Positions 26,349 through 35,377 are shown, counted from the stretch's first letter. The stretch: 64,000 nt of DNA from an uncultured Clostridia bacterium (GCA_944328445.1 CALVHO010000005.1:1-64000); one strand, 5' to 3'. Translations and numbers: made by a program. The notes: generated by a model not told the origin, from the letters alone.

Positions 26349-27401
26349 CTATTCCGCTTCCGCTTCGGCGGCCTCTTCCGCCGCGGGTGCGTCCTTGGCG
26401 GTCTTGGCGCGCTTCTTTTCGGATGCGTAGTTGTACTTTGCCTTTTCCGCGCGGCGCGCGTCCGACTTTTCCTTGATGCAGGCGAAGGCCGCGGGCGAGA
26501 GGGCGAGGGCCGAATAGCCGCAGACCGCCGCGGCAACGAGGGCCGCAAGGGCAAAGAAGGTCAGGCCGATGCCCGTGAACAGGCCGACGGCGGCCAGCAC
26601 GACGCAGACGGCGGCCAGGCCGACGACGGCGGCCAGGGCGCCCTTGGCGCCCGTTTGCAGCGAGAGGGCGACGGCGTCGCGCGCGGGGAGCGCGTTCTTG
26701 CCCCCCTCCTTTTCGGCGGCGCGGATGTCCGAACGCATGCGCCCGAACACGCCCGTCTGCAAGAAGGCGGAGAGCAGGGCCGCGAAGACGGCCACGCCCG
26801 CCAACGTCATGCCCGCGGGGATGCGCAGCAGCGCGGCGAGGGCAAGCGTCAGGAGCACGTCGTGCGCCAGCGCGGCGAGGGACAAGAGCCCCATGCCGAG
26901 GCGGAAGCGCACGGCCACGTACACGAAGAGCACGACGGCGACGACTCCCACGGCCACCGCCGTGCGCCAGACGTAGGTATACGCGGGCGCGGCGACGGCG
27001 TTGTTGCCCGAAACGGTGACGGCCGCCGTGTCCAGCCCCTGGATGCCCGAGGCGTCGAGGGCGGTTTGCAGCCCCGCGGCGTATTCGCGCATGTCGGCGG
27101 CGGGATCGCCCGCCAGCACGAATTCGAGCACGTCGTCCATAAAGGAATAGGATTCGTAATGGTTGATCTCGCGCACGGTGTACCCGTCGGCCGCGAGCTT
27201 GTCGGCACAGAACGCCTCGATGTTTTCACGGAGGCCGCCCTGGCTCATATAGCCCGAGACCTCCACCGAAGCGGCGTCGGAGGCGTCGGGCGCGGCATTG
27301 AAGCCGACGAACCCGACCACGAACGCGCCCGCCACGATGATCGCCAGCGAGAGCGCCCAGAGCGCCACGAGGATCTTTTTGGAAAGGAGCTTAATCTTCA
27401 T
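26349..27401 (-). CDS. secF: SecF, divergent protein translocase subunit
   Basis: SecF works with SecD to pull proteins across the membrane using the proton (or sodium) gradient. The 350-residue protein has an N-terminal helix, a periplasmic-type domain, then five hydrophobic segments with the family LAHDVLLTLALAALL. In a gapless comparison with E. coli SecF as I recall it, the conserved NDSIVVSDRIRE is replaced by FLQTGVFGRMRS, so the conserved Asp is Leu while the Arg of RIR is kept. A charged Ala/Glu/Lys tail follows. The start overlaps the secD stop by 11 bases. Confidence 0.85.
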   Translation of the reverse strand: MKIKLLSKKILVALWALSLAIIVAGAFVVGFVGFNAAPDASDAASVEVSGYMSQGGLRENIEAFCADKLAADGYTVREINHYESYSFMDDVLEFVLAGDPAADMREYAAGLQTALDASGIQGLDTAAVTVSGNNAVAAPAYTYVWRTAVAVGVVAVVLFVYVAVRFRLGMGLLSLAALAHDVLLTLALAALLRIPAGMTLAGVAVFAALLSAFLQTGVFGRMRSDIRAAEKEGGKNALPARDAVALSLQTGAKGALAAVVGLAAVCVVLAAVGLFTGIGLTFFALAALVAAAVCGYSALALSPAAFACIKEKSDARRAEKAKYNYASEKKRAKTAKDAPAAEEAAEAEAE

Positions 27402-28875
27402 CTTCGGCCTCCTCCCTGCGGAAACTGCAAAACGCGATCTTGTTCTTGGGCTGTGCCAGGAACACATAGAGGAAGAAGCGCGTGACGGCCAGGGTGCACG
27501 CCGCCGAGAGCAGCGTGCCGATCAGGAAGATCAGCCCCGCGATGCGCGCCGGGCCCGTGGCGATCAGGTACACCGCCAAAGCCGCCGCGGCCAGGACGAT
27601 GTGCGCGTCGATGGTCAGCGCCAGGCTCTTTTTGTAGCCCGATTTGATGGCCGCCGTCAACGTCTTGCCCGTGGAAAACTCGGTGCGGATGTTGCGGAAA
27701 GCATACCAGTTGAAGGAGGTCATGACCGCCGCCGAAAGGACGATGGCCAAAACGCCCGCCATGTCGATGACGATGCCGCCGAGAAGGGCGATGCACAGCA
27801 CGAACAAGAGGATGTAGGTGAGGAACCCGTACACGTGCGCCAGGCCCATGCCCTTATAGAGGATGAGGGCGACGGCGAGCAGCACCGCAAAGAGCGCGCC
27901 CACCGAGACGGCCACGGCAAGGGCCGCGTGCTCGCCCAGCGTCGGCGCGAAGGTGTACACCTGCGAATAGGTCAGGCCGATGTCGAACACGTTCTCTTCG
28001 TCGAGCACGGAATCGATGAGGGCGGCCACCGTCTGCGCCGCGGCGCGGGTGCCGAAGTTGCCCGTCACGTACAGCGTGCTCTCGTCCATCTCGGCCGAGA
28101 TGCCGCCGATGGCCAGCGCCTGGTTGGTGCCCACGTACACGTACAGCGTCGTCTGCTCGTCGGTGACCATCTGCGAAGTGAGGGTGGCCATCTTTTCGCG
28201 GCCCTGCGAGGTAAAGTGCAGCACGACGGCATACCCGGAATCGCCCGCGTCGGCCACGCCCGCACCCTTCACGTCATCCTTCGTCCAGGCGTCGAGGCCC
28301 TTTGTGTCGGTGATGGCGCTGCCCGAGAAATAGAGCCCGCCCGCGTACGAGAAGGTGTCGAACACGGTGCCCGGGGTCTCCCCCTGCGTGCCGTCCACCT
28401 CTTCGGGGTACGGGATGCACACTTCGATGGAATAGCCGTCTCGCACCTTCACGGAATAGCCTGCGTAGCCCTTGTTTTCAAAGCGCTGCTTCACGCCGCG
28501 CAGGGCGGCCGCAAAATCGTCCTGAAACTCCTGCGTGGGGGCGCCGTCTTCACACAGCTCCGCCGCCAGGTATACGCCGCCCACGCGGACGTAATCTGCG
28601 GGATCTTCCAGGCCCGCGGTATCCCCTGCGGCCTCCGCCTCGGCGTACTGCGACTCGATCAGCGCGTATTCCGGCTGCGAGATGACCCCTTCGGGATAGT
28701 ACACGGTGCGGAACCCGCCCCCCAAGTCCGTGCCGAGATCGGCGGTACTCAGGAAGGATTCCAACCGGTCAGGCGTGCCGCCGATGGGGATCGCCGGGGT
28801 GACGCTCATGAACAGCAGCGCCGCCAGGACGATCGTCGCCAATACGATCAGCACGACCGATTTCTTCTTGCCCAT
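27391..28875 (-). CDS. secD: SecD, divergent protein translocase subunit
   Basis: Partner of SecF in the translocase. The 494-residue protein has an N-terminal helix, a large periplasmic domain with the family features LHFTSQGREKMATLTSQM and LAIGGISAEMDES, then six hydrophobic segments. The usual LGLDLxGG reads LGTDLGGG. In the fourth helix region the family AVDANVLINERIKEE is replaced, without gaps, by VMTSFNWYAFRNIRTE: the conserved Asp is Ser. Promoter at 28981-29009. Forms one operon with secF; its place downstream of yajC and upstream of recJ is the standard clostridial order. Confidence 0.85.
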   Translation of the reverse strand: MGKKKSVVLIVLATIVLAALLFMSVTPAIPIGGTPDRLESFLSTADLGTDLGGGFRTVYYPEGVISQPEYALIESQYAEAEAAGDTAGLEDPADYVRVGGVYLAAELCEDGAPTQEFQDDFAAALRGVKQRFENKGYAGYSVKVRDGYSIEVCIPYPEEVDGTQGETPGTVFDTFSYAGGLYFSGSAITDTKGLDAWTKDDVKGAGVADAGDSGYAVVLHFTSQGREKMATLTSQMVTDEQTTLYVYVGTNQALAIGGISAEMDESTLYVTGNFGTRAAAQTVAALIDSVLDEENVFDIGLTYSQVYTFAPTLGEHAALAVAVSVGALFAVLLAVALILYKGMGLAHVYGFLTYILLFVLCIALLGGIVIDMAGVLAIVLSAAVMTSFNWYAFRNIRTEFSTGKTLTAAIKSGYKKSLALTIDAHIVLAAAALAVYLIATGPARIAGLIFLIGTLLSAACTLAVTRFFLYVFLAQPKNKIAFCSFRREEAEDED

Positions 28876-28980
28876 TGCCTCCTCCTGCTTTCAAAGTGCG
28901 GCGCCCGCGCCCGGCGCGCCGCCGCACAGTAAAACTTGCGTGTCCTCCGCCCTTTGCAAAAAGCGGAAATATACCCAAAC

Positions 28981-29009
28981 ATTATAATAAAAAAGGGGCG
29001 TTTCGTCAA
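28981..29009 (-). promoter_or_regulatory. Promoter of secD-secF
   Basis: Minus strand TTGACG (29004-29009), spacer 17, TATAAT (28981-28986). Confidence 0.8.
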
Positions 29010-29086
29010 GTGTAAACGCTCCGATTTTACAGTTTTTTCGTTTTCCTCACAAACGCCGCCCGCGCGGGTGCCCGCGCGCGGCCGCT

Positions 29087-29647
29087 TTACCCGTTTTCCC
29101 CGCCCGCTGCGGGGCTTTGGCCGTCCTTACAGCCCTCCGCGGCGGCACAGATGCGCGCCGCGGCGTTTTCGGCCGCGTAGGCCCGCGCCAGCCGCACGTA
29201 GCCCGCGGCGCCTTCGAGGATGCCAGCGCGCTCCTCCTCCCCGAGGGTGCGCACGATGCGGTACGGGTTGCCGTACACGAGGCTGCCCGCGGGGATGACC
29301 TTGTTCTGCGGGATCAGCGTGGCCGCGCCGATGAGGCAGCCTTCGCCGATCACGGCGCCGTCGAGGATGACGCTGCCCATGCCGACGAGGGTGCCCGAGC
29401 CCACCGTGCAGCCGTGCACCACCGCGTTGTGGCCGACGGTCACGCCGTCTCCCAGCACGGCGGGACGGCCCGAGCCCACGTGGATAGTGGCGTTGTCCTG
29501 CACGTTGGTGTTTCTGCCGATGGTGACGGGCGCGATGTCTCCGCGGATGCAGGCGCCGCACCAGATGTTGGCGCCCTCGCCGAGGGTCACGTCCCCCGCC
29601 ACGTACGCGCGTTCATGGATGAACACGCCCTTTTCCGCGCGGACCAC
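29087..29647 (-). CDS. Gamma carbonic anhydrase-family hexapeptide-repeat protein
   Basis: A 186-residue left-handed beta-helix protein of the gamma carbonic anhydrase-like family (YrdA/PaaY type). It shows the repeated hexapeptide pattern and family blocks NIWCGACIRGDIAPVTIG, NVQDNATIHV and GHNAVVHGCTVG, which hold the three metal-binding His positions. Carbonic anhydrase activity is unproven for most members. The start is a GTG (29647) with GGAGG upstream, three bases after the maturase stop, so it is co-transcribed with the SCIFF pair. Confidence 0.85.
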   Translation of the reverse strand: MVRAEKGVFIHERAYVAGDVTLGEGANIWCGACIRGDIAPVTIGRNTNVQDNATIHVGSGRPAVLGDGVTVGHNAVVHGCTVGSGTLVGMGSVILDGAVIGEGCLIGAATLIPQNKVIPAGSLVYGNPYRIVRTLGEEERAGILEGAAGYVRLARAYAAENAAARICAAAEGCKDGQSPAAGGENG

Positions 29648-29650
29648 CGT

Positions 29651-30985
29651 TCAGCCCTCCCCCGCCTCGCGGCGCTTGCGCTCGGCGAGGATGTGCATGG
29701 CGTCCTCCACCCGCTTTTTCATCATCGCGCAGGTGATGGCGTAGGGCTCGTCGATGTCGCCGTTGTAGTGGTAATTGTTGGCGCTGCACCCGCCGCTGCA
29801 AATGAACTTGGCAAAGCAGTTTTCGCATTTTTTGCGGGTGAACAGGCAGGAATCGCGGAACTTTGCGCGGATGCCCTCGTCGAGCGTGCCGCCGTACACG
29901 CTGCCCATACGGAAAGCGGGGTCGCCCGCGAACTGGTGGCAGGGGTAGATGTCCCCGTTCGGCACCACCGAAAAATACTCGTTGCCCGCGCCGCACGCCG
30001 AAACGCGCTTGGCGAGGCAGGGGCCGCCTTCGAGGTCGACGTTGAAGTGGAAAAAGTTGAACCCCCTGCCCGCGGCCTCGCGGGCGAGGAAGGCGTCGCA
30101 GAGGCGGTCGTATTCCTGCCCGATGCGCGGCAGCATGTCCTCGGTGATGGCAAGGTCCGCCAGGTCTGTCACCACGGGCTCCATCGAGATGCTGTCGAAG
30201 CCGTTGTCCGCCAGAAAGAGCACGTCCTCGGAAAAATCGAGGTTTTTGGCCGTGAAGGTGCCGCGCACGTAGTACTTTTTATCGCCGCGGATGCGGACGA
30301 ACTTTTTCATGTTTTCGATGGCGAGGTCGAAGCTGCCCTTGCCGTTCGGCGTCTTGCGCACGGCGTCGTGCACCTCCTTGCGCCCGTCCAGGCTCAGCAC
30401 CACGTTTTCAAACTCGGCGTTGAGGAATTCCGCCACGTCGTCTTTGAGCAGCAGGCCGTTGGTGGTGAGGGTGAAGAGGAATTTTTTGCCGCGCGCGGCC
30501 GCCTTTTCCTTGGCGTAGAGCACCGTCTCCTTCACCACGCCGAAGTTCATCAGCGGCTCGCCGCCGAAAAAGTCCGTTTCCAGCACCTTGCGGCCGCCCG
30601 AATTCTCGATGAGGAAGTCTATGGCCTTTTTGGCGGTCTCCAAGCTCATGAACTCGCGGCGGGCGTGGTAGGCGCCCTCGTCGGCAAAGCAGTAGCGGCA
30701 GCGGAGGTTGCAGTCGTGGCAGATGTGCAGGCACAGCGCCTTGACCTCGCCCGACTTGGCGGGGCCCTCTTTGACCTCTTCTTTGAACAGCAGGCCCGCC
30801 CGTTCGAGCTCGGCAAAGTCCTCCTCGCAGGCGCGCCGCTCCGCGGGCGTGACGGCGGAGGTATCGACGGGTTCGCCCAGCTTTTCGCGCAGCAACAGGG
30901 CGGCCGTCCCGTCGCATTCATGCAGCGACGAGCTGCCCGTGTCGTAGATGTAATGCTTGTCTTTGTAAGAAAATACGTGGACCAT
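29651..30985 (-). CDS. scfB: SCIFF peptide maturase, radical SAM thioether-forming enzyme
   Basis: Radical SAM enzyme with SPASM-type domain that makes Cys-to-Thr thioether links in the SCIFF peptide (CteB/ScfB family). The 444-residue protein has the N-terminal peptide-binding (RRE-like) region YIYDTGSSSLHECD, cluster motif CHDCNLRCRYCF near residue 90-100, FFGGEPLMNF, TTNGLLL, and C-terminal cysteines CGAGNEYFSVVPNGDIYPCH and CENCFAKFICSGGC for auxiliary clusters. It lies 96 bases downstream of the precursor gene with a hairpin between them. Confidence 0.94.
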   Translation of the reverse strand: MVHVFSYKDKHYIYDTGSSSLHECDGTAALLLREKLGEPVDTSAVTPAERRACEEDFAELERAGLLFKEEVKEGPAKSGEVKALCLHICHDCNLRCRYCFADEGAYHARREFMSLETAKKAIDFLIENSGGRKVLETDFFGGEPLMNFGVVKETVLYAKEKAAARGKKFLFTLTTNGLLLKDDVAEFLNAEFENVVLSLDGRKEVHDAVRKTPNGKGSFDLAIENMKKFVRIRGDKKYYVRGTFTAKNLDFSEDVLFLADNGFDSISMEPVVTDLADLAITEDMLPRIGQEYDRLCDAFLAREAAGRGFNFFHFNVDLEGGPCLAKRVSACGAGNEYFSVVPNGDIYPCHQFAGDPAFRMGSVYGGTLDEGIRAKFRDSCLFTRKKCENCFAKFICSGGCSANNYHYNGDIDEPYAITCAMMKKRVEDAMHILAERKRREAGEG

Positions 30986-31042
30986 ATCTCTCGTACCCGA
31001 AAGCGCGGCAAAAGCGCGCCCGCAAAGGCGCGCCCGCCGACA

Positions 31043-31077
31043 AAGAGCAAGGAGCAGATCGCCTGCTCCTTGCTTTG
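31043..31077 (-). terminator. Hairpin between SCIFF precursor and maturase genes
   Basis: Perfect 11-bp stem GCAAGGAGCAG with CTGCTCCTTGC and a five-base loop, just after the precursor stop, followed by TCTTTG. Probably a partial terminator that keeps maturase below precursor, as is common in peptide loci. Confidence 0.65.
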
Positions 31078-31081
31078 ACCG

Positions 31082-31246
31082 TTATTTGCCGATTTTTTCG
31101 GGATCGGCCTCGCGCGTGATGCGCTCGCACGACTGGTTGCCCACCGTGCAGCTCGTCTTGCAGGCCGACTGGCAGGTGCTCCTGCACTCGCCGCAGCCCG
31201 TGACCTTCCTCGCCGCGGGGCGCGCGATCGTCTTGATCTTGTTCAT
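31082..31246 (-). CDS. scfA: SCIFF ribosomal peptide precursor (six cysteines in forty-five)
   Basis: A 54-residue precursor with six cysteines at 18, 21, 25, 29, 33 and 40, the pattern that names the family. It begins MNKIKTIARPAARKVTGCGE and ends with ADPEKIGK; the maturase just downstream should form thioether links in the Cys-rich core. The start has a strong AAAGGAG and a sigma-A promoter at 31279-31307. SCIFF is found across nearly all Clostridia, so it supports the class assignment; its biological role is still unknown. Confidence 0.95.
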   Translation of the reverse strand: MNKIKTIARPAARKVTGCGECRSTCQSACKTSCTVGNQSCERITREADPEKIGK

Positions 31247-31278
31247 AGTCCCTTCTCCTTTGGCTTCGGTTTTTATCC

Positions 31279-31307
31279 ATTATAATACGCCGCGCGGAAA
31301 AATGCAA
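31279..31307 (-). promoter_or_regulatory. Promoter of the SCIFF locus
   Basis: Minus strand TTGCAT (31302-31307), spacer 17, TATAAT (31279-31284). Confidence 0.8.
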
Positions 31308-31322
31308 GCGTTTCGCGGCGGG

Positions 31323-31450
31323 GTTTTGCGCCGTGAACGGGCACTTCGTCGCAGGCGCGGAGTTTTGCGCCGTGAACGGGCACCGCGCAACAGGCGCGGG
31401 GTTTTGCGCCGTGAACGGGCACCGCGCAACAGGCGCGGGGCTTTGCGCCC
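31323..31450. repeat. 39-bp tandem repeat array upstream of the SCIFF promoter
   Basis: Units starting GTTTTGCGCCGTGAACGGGC at 31323, 31362 and 31401, and a fourth start at 31440, with an exact 39-bp period. Copies 2 and 3 are near identical and copy 1 differs in its second half. Each contains GCCGTGAACGGGC. The array fills the space between the TIGR04086 gene and the SCIFF promoter. No spacers, so not a CRISPR. Confidence 0.85.
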
Positions 31451-31476
31451 GCGGGCCGCGCCACACGGCGGGCGGT

Positions 31477-31851
31477 TTATTTTTTGACCAGCCCCGCCAC
31501 GAAGCCGCCGACGGCGCCGACGGCGGCGCCGAACAGCCAGTCGAGCACGGTGGCCCAGCCGAAGGAGATCTCCCCCGCCACGACGGCGAAGAGGAAATAG
31601 GTGACGACGGCCGTACCGAGGCCGCAGGCCGCGCCCTTGACGAGGCAGCGCCCCGGCCGCAGCGCCAAGAGGCAGCCCGCAAAGACGGCCGCCGCCTTGA
31701 TGACCTGGCCCGACGCCGTCACGGCGGCCTGGCCGAAGGAAAAGAGTTTGACCAGCAGCGCCAGGACGAGCACCGCCGCCAGCGTGATGACCGCCGCCAC
31801 GCACACGCCCTTGCCGATCTCGGCCGCCGCGCGGCCGCCTTCGCTCTGCAT
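31477..31851 (-). CDS. TIGR04086-family small membrane protein
   Basis: A 124-residue protein with four hydrophobic segments (VCVAAVITLAAVLVLALLV, VIKAAAVFAGCLLAL, AACGLGTAVVTYFLFAVVAG, LFGAAVGAVGGFVAGLV). Size, layout and place next to the SCIFF locus and yajC match the TIGR04086 family of Clostridia and Bacillus; function unknown. Its only plausible ribosome binding site, GCGGAGG, is the 3' arm of a terminator-like hairpin (31861-31896), so translation may depend on that structure. Confidence 0.8.
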   Translation of the reverse strand: MQSEGGRAAAEIGKGVCVAAVITLAAVLVLALLVKLFSFGQAAVTASGQVIKAAAVFAGCLLALRPGRCLVKGAACGLGTAVVTYFLFAVVAGEISFGWATVLDWLFGAAVGAVGGFVAGLVKK

Positions 31852-31896
31852 AAAAAAACACCTCCGCTTAGAGCCTTGTTCTACTCTATGCGGAGG
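31852..31896 (-). terminator. Terminator hairpin carrying the ribosome binding site of the next gene
   Basis: On the minus strand CCTCCGC-A-TAGAG, ten-base loop, CTCTA-A-GCGGAGG, then TGTTTTTTT and at once the ATG at 31851. It looks like the end of the yajC transcript, yet its 3' arm GCGGAGG is the Shine-Dalgarno of the TIGR04086 gene. The hairpin may both stop transcription and hide the site. Confidence 0.65.
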
Positions 31897-31954
31897 CGGG
31901 CGGCGTTATGCACGCCGCGCGGCCGCGGCGGCGCGGCCGCGGACGGTCCTGTCT

Positions 31955-32488
31955 TTACTTTTTCTTGGACGCGGGCTTTTTGGCGGGCGCCTTCTTCGCG
32001 GCGGGAGCCTCTTCGGCCGCGGCTTCTTCCTGCGGCTCTTCGGCGGCTTGCTCCGTCTCTTCGTCCTTTTCCGTTTGCTCGGCGGCTTCGGCCGTCTCTG
32101 CGGGGACGTCCTTCTCCTCTTCGGCCTTTTCAAAGGGCTCTTCGGGGGCCTGTTCCTCGCCTTCTTCCGCGGCGGGGGCTTCTGCGGGCTTGGCGTCCGT
32201 CTGGTAGATGGCCTGCTTGTCAAACTTCATGAAGCTGGCGTTGCCCTGCGAATCGCCCGTTTTGAGGACGAAGGTCCCCTCCTCGTCGTTGACCTCCACC
32301 ACTTCGCCGACGATGCCGCCGATGGTTTTGACCTTGTTGCCGGGGCGGATGGCCGCGATGGTCTCGTTGTAGGCCTTCTGCTTCTTTTTCTGGCTGAGGA
32401 AGGACCAGACGAAAAACGCAATGAGCAGCAACAGCACGACGCCGATGGCGATGTACCCGCCTGCATCGGCGAGCAAATTCATGAACAT
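31955..32488 (-). CDS. yajC: YajC, Sec translocase accessory subunit, with long charged tail
   Basis: Single-pass membrane protein associated with SecDF. The 177-residue protein has one helix (YIAIGVVLLLLIAFFVWSFL), the QKKKQKAYNETIAAIRPGNKVKTIGGIVGEV block typical of YajC, then a tail of about 80 residues rich in Glu, Ala and Pro that ends in Lys-rich AAKKAPAKKPASKKK. Typical YajC is 85-110 residues, so the tail is an extension. The start MFMNLL follows AAGGAG. Own promoter at 32529-32557. Confidence 0.88.
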   Translation of the reverse strand: MFMNLLADAGGYIAIGVVLLLLIAFFVWSFLSQKKKQKAYNETIAAIRPGNKVKTIGGIVGEVVEVNDEEGTFVLKTGDSQGNASFMKFDKQAIYQTDAKPAEAPAAEEGEEQAPEEPFEKAEEEKDVPAETAEAAEQTEKDEETEQAAEEPQEEAAAEEAPAAKKAPAKKPASKKK

Positions 32489-32528
32489 AGCACGATCTCC
32501 TTGTCTTTGCAAAATTCAAGATGAACCG

Positions 32529-32557
32529 ATTTTACCTTTTTTACACGGTTTTGGCAA
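32529..32557 (-). promoter_or_regulatory. Promoter of yajC
   Basis: Minus strand TTGCCA (32552-32557), spacer 17, TAAAAT (32529-32534). Confidence 0.7.
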
Positions 32558-32627
32558 CTGTTTTTGCGGCCTCGCGGGATAAAAAATTGTCGAAAGCGAA
32601 AATTTCACGCGGCCGCCACACGGCGGG

Positions 32628-33779
<1,152 letters not shown>

Positions 33780-33804
33780 TCATTTTATCGGGTTTTGCGC
33801 GATT

Positions 33805-33832
33805 TATGTCACGCATAGTACTGTGAAAACGG
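33805..33832 (-). promoter_or_regulatory. 28-bp upstream dyad element, copy C (tgt)
   Basis: On the minus strand CCGTTTTCACAG then TACTATGCGTGACATA. One arm base differs (ACATA for GCATA). It ends about 34 bases before the tgt start. Confidence 0.55.
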
Positions 33833-33932
33833 CAAAAATAAGCGGTTTAACGGGGAAACATCCACAAAGCGCGAGACGGTGCAATGACCGCACGCTGCCC
33901 TGCGCAGCGCGGCCGGCGCTCGTTTTAGAACC

Positions 33933-34206
33933 GAGCAAGACGAGGCGCGCAAGGAAAACCCGAGGGAGTTTACTTAGACGTAAACGGAAATGCAGGATGA
34001 GGATCGGAGAAGCGAGCAGGTCGAGGAGCGGGCGGAAGCTGCGAGGGAGCGTACAAAGACGTACGTGACCGAGCAGACCCGTAACCGCGACAAAGAGATG
34101 CGCCGCGTTTGTTGTATTTTTAACTTGCCGCTTTCTATAAACGAGCAAGAGCAGGAGAGTGCGTAAGCGACGACGGGAGCGTACATAGACGTACGTGACC
34201 GAGGAG
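33933..34206. repeat. Three tandem hairpin elements of about 65 bp
   Basis: Copies begin with GAGCA at 33933, 34014 and 34143; 35, 35 and 36 bases later each has a six-pair hairpin with loop TTAGAC, AAAGAC or ATAGAC. Stems are GTTTAC/GTAAAC (33968-33985) in copy 1 and GCGTAC/GTACGT (34049-34066 and 34179-34196) in copies 2 and 3. Two base pairs change from T-A to G-C or C-G on both sides, which supports a real paired structure. Strand and function are unknown. Confidence 0.75.
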
Positions 34207-34235
34207 TGCGCAAACTCGACGAACTATTGCGAAGT

Positions 34236-35258
34236 TTAGAGGAAGAGGCACGCATCGCCGAAACTGAAAAAACGATACCCCTCCCCCACCGCCTCTCTAT
34301 AAATGCGAAGGCACTCTTCCCTTCCGATCAATGCAGATACGAGCATGATCAGGGTGCTTTCGGGGAGGTGGAAGTTGGTGACGAGCGCGTCGACGCACTT
34401 GAACTTGTAAGGCGGGTAAATGAAGATGGAGGTGTTGCCGCTGCACGGGCGGAGCATACCGTTTTCGTCCGCGACGGTCTCCAACGTGCGCACGGAGGTG
34501 GTGCCCACGGCGATGACGCGGCGCCCCTCCCGCTTGGCGGCGTTGACGGCGGCCGCGGCCTGCTCGCTCACGCAATAGTATTCGGAGTGCATGACGTGGC
34601 GCGTGAGGTCCTCCTCCTTGACGGGGCGGAAGGTGCCGAGCCCCACGTGCAGCAACACTTCGACGACCTCGACGCCCATAGCCTCGATCTCGCCCAAGAG
34701 TTCGCGGGTGAAGTGCAGGCCCGCGGTGGGCGCGGCGGCCGAGCCGTCCGTCTTGCAGTACACCGTCTGGTAACGGTCCTTGTCTTTGAGTTTTTCGTGA
34801 ATGTACGGCGGCAGCGGCACCGAGCCGACGCGGGACAAGATGTCCTCGAACACGCCGTCGAAGCGAAAGCGCACGACGCGCTCGCCCGTTTCGGTGCGGG
34901 AAAGGACGGTGAGGGACAGCTCTTCGGAGACGAAAAGTTCCACCCCCTCGCGCGCCTTTTTGCCGGGGCGGACGAGCACTTCCCAGTCGTTGAGGTCCAG
35001 CCGCTTCAAGAGCAGCACCTCCACTTTTCCGCCGTTTTTGGTGTAGGCGAACAGCCGCGCGGGCAACACCTTCGTGTTGTTGACGACGAGCACGTCCCCC
35101 GCGCGCAGGTACTCCTTGATGTCGCGGAAAATGCGGTGCTGTGTTTTTCCCGTCGCGCGGTCGTACACCAGCAGGCGTGAAGAATCGCGCGGCTCGGCGG
35201 GAGTCTGCGCGATAAGCTCTTCGGGTAATTCGTAATAATAATCTGATTTTAACAACAT
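34236..35258 (-). CDS. queA: S-adenosylmethionine:tRNA ribosyltransferase-isomerase
   Basis: Adds the epoxycyclopentane part from SAM to preQ1 in tRNA. The 340-residue protein has the family blocks YYYELPEELIAQTPAEPRD, VVNNTKVLPARLF, PPYIHEKL, AAPTAGLHFT and VGTTSVRTLE. The start at 35258 (MLLKSDYYYELP) fits the family; its ribosome binding site is weak. Copy D of the dyad element lies just upstream. In the standard order ruvA-ruvB-queA-tgt. Confidence 0.96.
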   Translation of the reverse strand: MLLKSDYYYELPEELIAQTPAEPRDSSRLLVYDRATGKTQHRIFRDIKEYLRAGDVLVVNNTKVLPARLFAYTKNGGKVEVLLLKRLDLNDWEVLVRPGKKAREGVELFVSEELSLTVLSRTETGERVVRFRFDGVFEDILSRVGSVPLPPYIHEKLKDKDRYQTVYCKTDGSAAAPTAGLHFTRELLGEIEAMGVEVVEVLLHVGLGTFRPVKEEDLTRHVMHSEYYCVSEQAAAAVNAAKREGRRVIAVGTTSVRTLETVADENGMLRPCSGNTSIFIYPPYKFKCVDALVTNFHLPESTLIMLVSALIGREECLRIYREAVGEGYRFFSFGDACLFL

Positions 35259-35280
35259 AACAACTCGTTTATCGCTTGAA

Positions 35281-35306
35281 TATGCCACGCATAGTACTTT
35301 GCAAAG
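35281..35306 (-). promoter_or_regulatory. 28-bp upstream dyad element, copy D (queA)
   Basis: On the minus strand ACTTTGCAAAG then TACTATGCGTGGCATA, with perfect TATGC-GTG-GCATA arms. It ends about 23 bases before the queA start. The left flank diverges from the other copies, so the conserved part is TTTGCA..GTACTATGCGTGGC. Confidence 0.6.
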
Positions 35307-35377
35307 TTCAGGTATTTGAAAATTCGCGGCCGCAAAGCGCCACGCGGCAGCCAGGCGCAAGGACAGCGGCCGCGGCT

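Noticed and set aside
31323..31450. Possible CRISPR array
   Set aside because: Copies are directly adjacent with no unique spacers, and no cas gene is present. The same holds for 5494-5626.
33974..34255. 93-codon minus-strand frame in the queA-tgt gap
   Set aside because: Ser/Arg-rich translation of the hairpin repeats, with no start signal, overlapping the queA 3' end.
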